DNA of 16,816 nucleotides, taken from Thalassiosira profunda. Its lineage: Eukaryota > Bacillariophyta > Thalassiosirophyceae > Thalassiosirales > Thalassiosiraceae. The stretch covers positions 1-16,816 of the forward strand of contig JALLAP010000925.1 in NCBI GenBank assembly GCA_036939355.1. Reading direction: 5' to 3'. Every line of letters starts with the position of its first letter. Position 1 is the stretch's first letter. The translations under genes were made by a program, and so were the position numbers. The notes under the pieces are model-generated. The model searched no databases and was not told where the DNA came from. It was given only the letters and a program-made list of their open reading frames with translations. Positions 1 through 7,842 of this stretch are shown here, piece after piece.

Positions 1-265
1 CGGCCTTGGAGGCCTTGGCGGCCATGAAGAATTCCGTCGCCGCTCCCATGCTCATTGAAACAGAGGCTTCGGCCAGGTCGACGGCCATGACGAGGTCGGC
101 GTCCCCGTCGGCATCCTCGTCGTGGAGGACGGGATCCTTACGGAGCGTCCGGCGCAGGCCGCTGTAGAGGTTACTCCCTCCGAGGCGTTGCAAAAACTGC
201 TGGGCCGTGGCGGCCGGGAGGACGCCGCCGACGGCGGCGAGGGCCAGGGCCGCGATGAGGCGCAT
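1..265 (-). CDS. Silaffin-like secreted protein, second copy (partial, runs off the left edge)
   Basis: The visible 88 residues begin MRLIAALALAAVGGVLPAATA, a hydrophobic signal peptide with a likely cut after ATA (residue 21). They continue through LRRTLRKDP, an acidic stretch, and VSMSMGAATEFFMAAKASKA at the edge. This is the same protein start as the plus-strand gene at 7843, with small insertions (an extra LYS around residue 34) and deletions in the acidic part. The block ending AAKASKA is identical in both. The start is fixed by this paralogy: upstream, the two copies differ by small indels that break any longer frame. Homology continues about 75 bp upstream of the ATG. From the family and the full copy, I infer a secreted, Lys/Ser-rich, cell-wall or silica-associated protein. 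Whether it also has SPTKNPTE exons cannot be seen here. Confidence 0.8.
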   Translation of the reverse strand, partial: MRLIAALALAAVGGVLPAATAQQFLQRLGGSNLYSGLRRTLRKDPVLHDEDADGDADLVMAVDLAEASVSMSMGAATEFFMAAKASKA

Positions 266-984
266 CTTGTTGGCGACGATCGATGAATGAGGCCGACAGT
301 TCGATGCAATGGCGTTGCAATGAGAGCGGCGCCGATCGATGGTTGGAAGCACACGATGATCGATGCCGTTCCTTCTCCCGTTAATTGTAGGTTCGTCGTA
401 GCGTGGATGCGGTGCGGTCGCAGCGCAGTTGCAGGAGGCGCCCCAACGCTCCGCTCCACCCCCAACGCTGTTCGGATTGCTCTCAAACTTGACGCCACCT
501 CCTACTACCATCTATTTTAGCAAAATATCTACATCAACGTACTACGGAATTAGTACTAAACCGAGAGTTGGCGATTTCCTTTCTCATTTCCCTTCTCAAC
601 GCGTAGCCGCCCAATTTGGGGGGCCGATCGGTTCGTATCCTGCGAAATATCTAGTACCGCCTCAAGAAGGAGGAAGGAGTGGACAGCCTGCTCGCTGGAG
701 ATAGTACTGCTGCTGGGTTTCAAAGGGAGGAGGTTGTACGAAATGAGAGGCATGTTGATAAGATAATTTGGCGGAGTTACCAACAGACCGCAAATAAAGT
801 CGTTGTGATGGAGGTGTACAACAAGGGTGCTCACCTGTAGTGTGAGCAACAAAAAGGATTTCTAGGCATCCAATTTGTGCCGAACTGTTGATGGCACAAG
901 CGCTTCTCAATTAGTGCCTCTATGGCAAAAAGACACGATCGTAGTGAATCGATTGCAGCATTTTTGCCGCCCGGGGAACGCCTT
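266..984. other. Intergenic region between the silaffin-like copy and the PHD gene
   Basis: This 719-bp gap lies 3' of the PHD gene and 5' of the partial silaffin-like copy. Positions 266 to about 340 resemble the sequence just upstream of the second copy (about 7770-7842), including shared ATTGCATCGAACTGTCGGCC on the gene strand, so this part is probably its promoter and leader. From about 500 the base composition becomes AT-richer. A small perfect stem, TGCTCAC/GTGAGCA with a 7-nt loop, sits at 828-848. I see no convincing gene. The short open frames here have no recognisable motifs. Confidence 0.5.
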
Positions 985-3900
985 CTACCCGCGGCCGGAT
1001 CTCCTCGCCTTCTTCTTTTTGGGAGCGTCTTCCTCCTCCTCCCCCGAATCGTCGTCGCCGTCGCCGTCGTCGCCGTCGCTTCCCTCGTTGTCGCTCGTGC
1101 TAAAATCGCGAGCCTTGCAGGTATACTCCCTCGCCGCTCCCTTGGCCTCCTCGTCCGACTCATCTCCGAACATGGCGTCCGCGAGCTTGCGGTAATCGAC
1201 CGTCGCCCGCCGCCGCGGCCCGCGTACGATGTTGGCGACGTCGAGCGTCCCCGCGTCCGGGGGGGGCGACCGGCCGCGATCGGCGTCCGCGGTCCCGTTG
1301 GCGTCGTCGTGTGGCAGGGCGCCCCTCCGGCGTTTGCGGCGGCGCACCGGCGCCTCCGTCGGGCCGCCGCCGCTCTCTGAGGCGTCCTCGTCGTCGGACC
1401 CCTCCTCGTCCGACGAGCCGACGGACAGGTTGTCCAGCTCGTCCTTGCCGATCGATTCTTTGCCCAGGCGCGCCTCTTCGTGCCGATCCTCCGCGAGGGA
1501 CTCGGCGTCGTCGCCGTCCGCTTCTTCGTGATCGAAGTCGTCGTCGTCCTCGTCGTCCTCGTCGCTCCCGCCGTTGGACCCGCGCCCGGCAGTGGAGGAG
1601 GGTTTACTTGCAATGCCCAGCGTGTCCGCCAAAAAGGCGTCCGTTTCTCTATCTCGCTGGCCCTCCTTGAACTTCCGCGCCACGCGCAGTTCGAACGGGG
1701 CCTCGGGAAATATGTCTGCGGCGCACTCCCACTCTTCTTCCTCGTCGTCGTCGCCCGCCTCAGCTTCCTCCTCCGCGCGGTCGTCGCCCAAGCGGTGTTC
1801 CTGCTCGGCGTAGTGAATCAAGGTGCCGTGGGCCGCGCAGAGGGGGCAGAACCAGTCGTCGCCCTCGCTGCTGCAGTCCGCGGGGCCGATCCGGGGCTCG
1901 AGGCACTGCATGTGAAACGCCCGGTAGCACCCCCGGCCGTCGCACAGGAGCATGTCGTTCTCGTCGGTGGCGTGCGCTCCGTGGCAGACCCAGCAGGCGA
2001 GGTCGTCGAGGGAAACGCCCGAATCGTCGGAGGCGTCGTCGTCGTCGGTTGGGGAGGACGAGCGGTTAGCTTCGCCCGTGCGGGGCGGGAGGCGCCGCCG
2101 GCGCGCGTGCCCCTCGGGAAAGAGGTGGTGGAGCAGGCTCTTCTCGCCGGCGGCCGTGGCCGTAGTTGTGGCCATTGCAGTGCCGCCGTCGTCCTCGGGC
2201 TGCGTCCGATTCTGATTGTGGAGGTACCACCGCATCAGCTCGCCCACGACATCCTCGCCGCGGCCGTCCACCGGCCGCGGCCATTCCTCTGACGCCTCGT
2301 CAGCCTCGTCCCGCGCGGCCCGACACCGGATCACGTCCTCCAACCCGCCGATCAATTCCCGCACCCGCATTTTCGCCGTCGCCCTCCGCAGGACGCACTC
2401 CGCCAACTCCTGCGGCATGCCGAGGCCGTCGATCCGCGCGGCGAGCGCCTTCCGCGCCTTGGGGGTCTCGGTGAGGCTGCGCAGCGCGTGCGCGGCCGAT
2501 CGGAGCGTCGCGAAGGACGATCGGACGACCGCCTTGGATTTCGTGAAGAGCTCGGCGCGGAGGAGTTTGGCCTTGAGGGGGCCCGTGCGGAGTTCGAAGT
2601 CGCGTTCCCTGGCGGCGAGGCGCGATTCCTCCTCTGCTGTTTCGTCCGTGGGGCCGCTCGCGGTGGCAGCCGATGCGGTCGGGGCCATTGCATGGGCCGG
2701 CCGGCAGCGAAACAGCTCCCTCAGCGCCCCCGGCCTCGCGCTCCGATCCTCGCCCGTCTTCCGCCCCTTCTTTTTTGCCCCCACAAAATCCTCGTCCCAC
2801 TGCCGGCAGACGAGGCACCGCCACGGACCCCGCGGTATGCTCAGAATCGGCACGAAGTGGCATTGCTGGTGGTACGCCCGGTCACACGCGTACTCGTCGT
2901 CGGCGTGGACGGGGCCGTCGCACAGCACCAGGGCGTTGGCGGGGTCGTGGAAGCGGCGGGGCAGCCGGAACGGCGGGGCGTCCGAGTCGGAGGAAGAGGA
3001 GGAGGACGCGTCCGAATCGCTCCCAGAGTCGTCGCTGCGCATGGAATCGTCCTCGCGCCCGAAACTGTGAACCCTGCCGCCCGTTGGCCGTGGCGCGCCG
3101 GCGCAATCTTCGGCGTCGGCGGGCAGAAAGTAGTCGGCGTCGGCCCAGTCGACGGCGCACTTGCACAGCGCGCACGCCACGTCGTCGTAATTGGACTCGT
3201 CGTCCGATGCGTCGTCCGACTCCTCGGCCTTGCCGGCCGCCGCCCCATTCGACGCCGCCGCGTTGGCCGGGGGTGCCTCCCGCGGCGCCTTCGTCGTCGC
3301 CCCCTCGTCGGCCTCGTCTCCATCCTTAGTCGTCATCCGGGACGCCCCGCAGCCCTGACAAGAGGTACAGCTGGGAAGATTGAGCCTCCGGCAGATTTGG
3401 CACTGCCATCCCCCCGCCGCCTCCCACGCGGCCGCCTCCTCGCGGGTGATGTGGCCCGCCGAAGCCTCCTCCTGGGGCTTGCCTCCACGCGTCTCCTCAC
3501 CTGCAGAAAAGTTTAAGCGCTCGTTTGAAACGTTGAATTTGAAAATTCAATTTGAAATTTCAACCGCGTTCGAAAATTCAACTTCGAAATCAATTTGAAT
3601 TTTCAAAGTTTGACGAGGAGCATCTCCCCCCCACTCACCTTGTACGACGGAGGTTTTGGCGGGCGAGGGCGGTGAGTCCCTCCGTCGTCGCTTTTGGGAC
3701 GCCCCCGTCTCCCCGCCCTCCTTTCCACGGCTCGACGCGGGTTCCGCGCCCTTCTTTCCGGGCGATTTGGCGTCGGCAGCCCTCTTCTTTCCGGGCGAGT
3801 TGGCACCGGCCCCTCCCTCGTGGCCGTTGATGCTGCTCCTCCTTCCCGCGTCGCCCTCGCCTTCGTCGCCCTCGCCCTCCCTCCGCCCACGGCACTCCCG

Positions 3901-4824
3901 GCACCGCGCCCGGTCTGGTAGGTTGATGTGCCGGCACTGAGGGCACAGCCACACCCTGGGGCTGGCCCTCCCCCTCTCCCCGCTCTTTCCTTTGCCGGCG
4001 GGTCGGTCCGCTTTGGCGGCCGTCCTGTTGGCGGCCTTGGAGGCCTTGGCGGGAGTGGCTGCTGTCTTCTTCCCCGGGCCCGCCCCGGCCCTCTTTTTCT
4101 CGTGGCTCGTTTTTCGGTTGGGAGCCTTGGAGGCCTTGGCGGGAGTGGCCGCTGCCTTCTTCCCCTTCGTTCCGGCCCTCATTTTCGCGGGGCTCGTTTT
4201 TCGGTGTGGGGATTTGCCTCCTCGGCCAGACGACGGGCCCGCAGCCGCCGCTGATGAAGCGGGCCGTTTCTTCGCCTCCCCTCCCCCATTGGTCGTTGCG
4301 CTCCCCTTCTCGCCGTTCCTCTCCTTCGCCCCCGCCGCGCCGTCATCCCGGTCCATCAAGAAGGCCGCGTCGCCGTCGGCGCAATTCCACCCCGCCCTGG
4401 AGGGGCGGGCGACGTACCGGTTCGGCGGGGGGCGGTGTCGGCGGAGGGACCGCGGGGAGGGGGGGCTGCTGCTGCTGCTGGCGCTGCTGTTGTTGGCGCT
4501 GCTGCTGTTGTTGGGAGAGCGACGGTTGGCGCTGCCGTTGGCATTGTCGCTGGAATTGCGAGGGCCGCGACCCCCGTCAGAATTTCGCGATTTGGGCCGG
4601 CGCCCCCCGCTCGAATTGCTGCCGTCCGCCTCCCGCCGCGCCGCCCTCCCATTTTCCACCTCGCCCGGGGCGTCGCCGTTGGTGACATTGGCAGCAACGG
4701 TTTTTGCGTTGACATCGGCACGGACGTCGTCGCCGCCCCCGGAGGAATCGCCCCCCGGCGGCGGAGGCGACCGGAGGCGCTCCCGCTTGGGTCGCCTCCG
4801 GGGCGAGGAGGGGGAGTTGCCCAT
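985..4824 (-). CDS. Nuclear protein with two RanBP2-type zinc fingers and two PHD fingers
   Basis: Two exons, join(985..3500, 3639..4824) on the minus strand, 1233 aa. The donor is GTGAGT and the acceptor TTTTCTGCAG. Phase 1 matches across the junction, and the join adds a second zinc finger upstream of the internal Met at 3336. Residues 1-290 are low complexity, basic and Ser/Asn-rich. RanBP2 finger 1 is W292, C294, C297, N301, C308, C311; finger 2 is W427, C429, C432, N436, C443, C446. PHD 1 (C505, C508, C589, C601, H606, C609, C624, C627) contains a long acidic/Ser insert. PHD 2 (C898 to C950, with CDGRGC, H925 and WFCPLC) is canonical C4HC3. The tail is acidic, has VDYRKLADAMFG at about 1163 (similar to a motif after PHD fingers in plant HAT3.1/PRHA-type proteins) and ends KKKKARRSGRG, a likely nuclear signal. 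I infer a chromatin reader. The start at 4824 has A at -3 and G at +4; an in-frame ATG at 4971 would add 49 residues but has poor context. Confidence 0.8.
3501..3638 (-). other. Intron of the zinc-finger/PHD gene, AT-rich with palindromic 13-mers
   Basis: This 138-nt intron reads GTGAGT to CTGCAG on the minus strand. It is far more AT-rich than the exons. On the plus strand it holds TTTGAAAATTCAA (3538-3550), TTCGAAAATTCAA (3569-3581), the perfect palindrome TTGAAATTTCAA (3552-3563) and an inverted copy of the first 13-mer at 3595-3607. Splicing here joins exons in matching phase (1 nt + 2 nt) and places one RanBP2 finger on each side. Confidence 0.8.
4027..4203 (-). repeat. Internal duplication of a Lys/Ala-rich 29-30 residue unit in the PHD gene
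   Basis: Two adjacent in-frame units of 87 nt (4117-4203) and 90 nt (4027-4116) encode RKTSPAKMRAG...ATPAKASKAPN and RKTSHEKKRAG...ATPAKASKAAN. The Lys/Ala/Pro composition resembles histone H1-type tails and may bind DNA or act as a nuclear signal; that is inference. Further short SPGKK repeats follow downstream of the first zinc finger. Confidence 0.75.
4465..4514 (-). repeat. Imperfect trinucleotide tract coding Ser/Asn
   Basis: On the plus strand this is an imperfect run of GCT, GTT and GGC triplets. In the gene it reads as AGC and AAC codons, giving NNSSSANNSSASSSSS. It is a likely slippage-prone, length-variable coding tract. Confidence 0.7.
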
Positions 4825-4991
4825 TTCGCGATGATGGCGGCCCGCGCTCCTGCTCCCTTTGCCCCGGTTTGCCGCTGGGAGCTGGCAAGGGCGGGGCGTC
4901 TGGACAAGAAGTGAGGGTTTTTTGGGGGGGGAGGGGGGAGCAAGGGCAAAACTTCTTATTGTATCACCCATGAAGGTAAGACTCCCAAAAA

Positions 4992-4998
4992 TTATATA
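4992..4998 (-). promoter_or_regulatory. TATA-like element upstream of the PHD gene
   Basis: TATATAA on the minus strand. If used as a TATA box, transcription would start about 25-30 nt downstream, near 4963-4968. That would leave the ATG at 4971 outside the mRNA and favour the start codon at 4824. This is a motif match only. Confidence 0.3.
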
Positions 4999-5301
4999 AC
5001 TACGCTTTGTATCATGGTTGGTACCCGGGATGCCACTCCTTTGGGACGAATTCCAAACACTAATGTTAGCCCCTGAGAGGCCGATTCTACGAACGTAGGA
5101 ATAAATATATTATTTGGCGCTTATTGAACGACGGACAGACCGTCGAGGGTCGAGGAGGAGGGAGGAGGCAGGAGAGAGCCCTGCTCTGGAGGCCTTTGCG
5201 CAATCCATTTCGCCCGGGCTCGGTTTCGTTCTAGGTATGTATGCGCGGTGCGTCGTCCACCTTTCTGGTTCTGCATCATCCACGCAATACAATACGAGTA
5301 T

Positions 5302-5409
5302 TAATTAAGACTGGCGCGTCGAAATCCAACAGGAAGAAATCTGGCACGCTGGCAAATTTCAAACTGCCAGATTTCTTCCTGCTGAATTTCGACGCGCCTG
5401 TCTTAATTA
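5302..5409. repeat. 108-bp fold-back hairpin (MITE-like or small-RNA-precursor-like)
   Basis: Arms 5302-5346 and 5365-5409 are 45 nt each and complementary at 42 of 45 positions; the loop is 18 nt (5347-5364). The ends are TAATTAAGAC and its complement, so a TA target duplication could be hidden inside the palindrome. No coding capacity is evident. It may be a miniature inverted-repeat transposon or a transcribed hairpin; the sequence alone does not decide. Confidence 0.85.
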
Positions 5410-5637
5410 TGAAGGTGTCCAACGGAAATTGCACAGGTGACGGCCCGCGATGCGAGCCAGTTGGCAGACCCCCAGGCCAGGCACGCTTTCTTTCTCGTTC
5501 GAGCACATCATGCTGGAGGCGGACAAAGAAGAATTGTACTCCATGTTTCAACCCACCACCCAATAAACATACCAACACCGTCACCTGCTCTCGTCACGGC
5601 GGACATAGATGCCGACACCGAAACCTTCCTCCGCAAT

Positions 5638-7018
5638 CTACCACTTCCCCGAAGAGAGCTTCAGCGAGCGAGGGCGCGGCACGTCCCCCGGCTGCTGCTG
5701 GAAGGTGTCGAACGCCAAAAAGTTCTGCAGCCGGTTCGCCGCGATGACGCTCGCGACCGCCGCCCGAAACTTGCGCTTCCCGTTGAACTTCCGTATCATG
5801 ACCAAATTCGCCCCCATGTCGTTCTTCTCCAAACTCTCGCCGCTCGCCCGGGAGATCCAATTGCTCTGTAGCGCCTCCCGCGCGGTGAGGCGCCGTTTCG
5901 CATCGACGCAGAGGAGGTTCGAAATGAGGGTTTTGGCGTCGTCGCTGACGGGGCCCCAGTACTCCTCGTGGAATTCGTACTGGCCCTTGCGGATTTTGCG
6001 AAAGAGCCGTCGCTGGTTGTCGTCGATGAAGGGGGGATAGCCGCCCAGGAGGATGTAGAGGATGACGCCCACCGACCACATGTCCGCAGATTCATCGTAC
6101 GGCGTGCCCGTGAGGATTTCCGGGGCCACGTATCCCTGTTTGCGATGTGTGAGTGAGTGGACTTGGTATGTGCGTTGTGCCCAGCGAGACACACGTTCTC
6201 CCCCAATTCCCCTCTTCCTCCCTTTTCATCGCTGTCACAATTGATGCACTCACCGGCGTCCCGCACTGCGTCCGCAGCGACTGCGGTCGCTTCACCACCT
6301 TGGCAAAGCCGAAGTCCGCGATTTTGATCGACGAGTCGTCTGTCTCGCTCCGCAGCAACAAATTCTCCGGCTAGCATGAAAAACAAATGGAAGTGAGAGA
6401 ATTGCGGCTGCTCAATCTGCATATGCCAACCCGCACAACAACCTTCCTACCTTCAAGTCCCGGTGCGCCACCCGATGCCGATGGCAGTAATCCACCGCCT
6501 CCAACAGGATCTTGCACGTGTCCCGCGCCTCCTTCTCGTTGTAATAGCTCTTCGCCACGATCCGGTCGAACAGCTCGCCGCCAGCCATCGTTTCCATCAC
6601 CAGAAAGAAGGTGTCCTTCTCGTCGAAGAAGTCGTACAGGCGGATGATGTGGGAGCAGCCGTGCAGCGCCGAGAGGATGGCCACCTCGTCCTTGAGGGCG
6701 ACGATGTCCTCCTCCTTGAGCTTGGACCGCTGGACGCACTTGACGGCGAACTTTTGGGCGGGGGCGCGCTTGTGCGTGCCGCTGCGGACGGTGGAGAAGG
6801 CCCCGGACCCGAGCTGTGCCGATATAATGATCGCAGTGTTAGTGCAACGCACGTCCCCCAGATCCGAGATTACAATTCAACCTCCCTCTCTCCCCAAAAT
6901 ACACACACGTTGATCACAGGCAACAACTCACCACCTTGTCCAGCGTGTACAATTCCTCGAACCGCATCCCCGACCGGGAGTCCGGCTGGGGGCACTCGAA
7001 GGACGACTTTTGGCTCAT
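5638..7018 (-). CDS. CaMK-type Ser/Thr protein kinase
   Basis: Four exons, join(5638..6135, 6254..6370, 6451..6813, 6932..7018) on the minus strand, all phase 0, 354 aa. Donors are GTGAGT, GTAGGA and GTGAGT. Every junction rebuilds a kinase signature: YTLDKV|LGSGAFSTV, HRDLK|PENLLL and CGTP|GYVAPEI. The domain spans about residues 24-290. It has the glycine loop at 31-38, ATP lysine K54 (FAVK), helix-C E72, catalytic D148 in HRDLK, DFG at 169-171 and APE at 193-195; MWSVGVILYILLGGYPPF follows. It would transfer phosphate from ATP to Ser/Thr. The C-terminal tail holds KFNGKRKFRAAVASVIAANR, a basic amphipathic stretch like the autoinhibitory/calmodulin-binding segment of CaMKs. No EF hands follow, so it is CaMK-like rather than CDPK. 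Its 5' end faces the silaffin-like gene. Confidence 0.93.
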
Positions 7019-7842
7019 GATGTGATATTATCTCAGCAGTTACACCCGTGTTGCGTGCACGCCTCTCGATTGGCCGCAATTCTGCCGGATCGGGACGCGC
7101 TCCTCGAAGTTGCGCCGGCGCCGGCCAGTCAATATTTGCTGTTACCGTAAGGACGCCACGATGAGATACAATAACGCGGAGGGCGGCCACGGGAGGTGCA
7201 GGGGGGATGGGGGGCTGGGGGCTGGGGGTAAACCGTGCACCGCCCGAAGCGAGGTGCACCAAAAGAGAGATTGTTGGACCGCGCTTCTTGGGCGCGGCGG
7301 GCCGAGGGACAAAGCGCGGCGGAGTCGTAGGGGGGCCAGCGAGGCAAGTAAGAGGAGAGTCTGGGAGTCTGGAGGGTCGGAGCCGCGCGGCTGGTATTGT
7401 AGGGGGGCTACTGGAGGCAGAGGCTGGCAGGCTGGTTGAGCAGTCGGCTTCGAGTTAGCTAGGAACCTTCGAGTATCTACGTAGTACTTTGATTCCTCTA
7501 CCTACCCCTGAAAAATCCCAACTCCCTAGCACTCCCAAAAGGGTCAAGTCAAGTCATAAGATCTTGCAAGAAAGTAGCCTCGCCAACTCAAGAAAAGTAT
7601 TGGATTCCTACGTTGAAAGAGATCCTGTGCCTACTAAATTAGCTTGTAGCGATTGAGTTGGAAGCAAGTTTCGGGCCGTTGGGAACTTGCTGCCGGCGGG
7701 CAACCCAAAGCACGCAAAACGCAAGGGAAGCAAGCGCGTTGAGAGGAGGCAACAACGCGTTGGGGCGGGCACATCGATCACACTTTTTGCAACACCATTG
7801 CATCGAACTGTCGGCCTCATCATCGATCGACGCCGACCAAGG
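7019..7842. promoter_or_regulatory. Divergent promoter gap between the kinase and the silaffin-like gene
   Basis: These 824 bp separate the start codons of two divergently transcribed genes, so both promoters must lie here or inside transcribed leaders. The left half (7019-7440) is GC-rich with G-runs. The right half (7440-7680) is AT-richer, with CTACGTAGTAC near 7479. From about 7765 to the ATG at 7843 the sequence resembles the region upstream of the inverted copy at 265, including TTGCATCGAACTGTCGGCCT, so this part of the leader was duplicated with the gene. No TATA box stands out. Confidence 0.5.

Larger units (their letters stand above)
4825..5637. other. Intergenic region between the PHD gene and the kinase gene
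   Basis: This gap of roughly 660-810 bp, depending on the PHD gene start, separates two minus-strand genes. It holds an AT-rich stretch (4985-5115) with two TATA-like tracts, a small perfect stem CGACGG-ACAGA-CCGTCG at 5129-5145, and the long fold-back hairpin at 5302-5409. I see no convincing coding sequence. Open frames through the hairpin look alike on both strands only because the hairpin is a palindrome. Confidence 0.5.

Noticed and set aside
1..21. Shared 20-mer-like GGCCTTGGAGGCCTTGGCGG between the silaffin-like copy and the PHD gene (about 4033 and 4123)
   Set aside because: Both encode AKASKA with the same favoured codons; best explained by simple Lys/Ala/Ser composition, not by a mobile repeat.
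629..642. GGTTCGTATCC, similar to a tRNA B-box
   Set aside because: The flanks do not pair to form a T-arm and no A-box or acceptor stem fits upstream.
556..852. Minus-strand 98-codon open frame in the left intergenic region
   Set aside because: No motif, no paralogue in the window, AT-rich non-coding-like composition.
3992..4834. Plus-strand 280-codon open frame rich in Ala/Leu/Phe
   Set aside because: It is antisense to the Lys/Ala/Ser-rich exon 1 of the PHD gene; GC-rich coding DNA leaves long open antisense frames, and it has no domain or plausible start.
4825..4971. 49-residue N-terminal extension of the PHD gene from an ATG at 4971
   Set aside because: Poor start context, a pyrimidine-rich 5'-UTR-like sequence, and a TATA-like element that would place transcription start at or inside it. 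Kept as an alternative, not the main call.
7687..7842. Upstream extension of the silaffin-like gene to 7687
   Set aside because: It would bury the signal peptide inside the protein, and the inverted paralogue has indels in this stretch that break the frame; the start at 7843 is supported.
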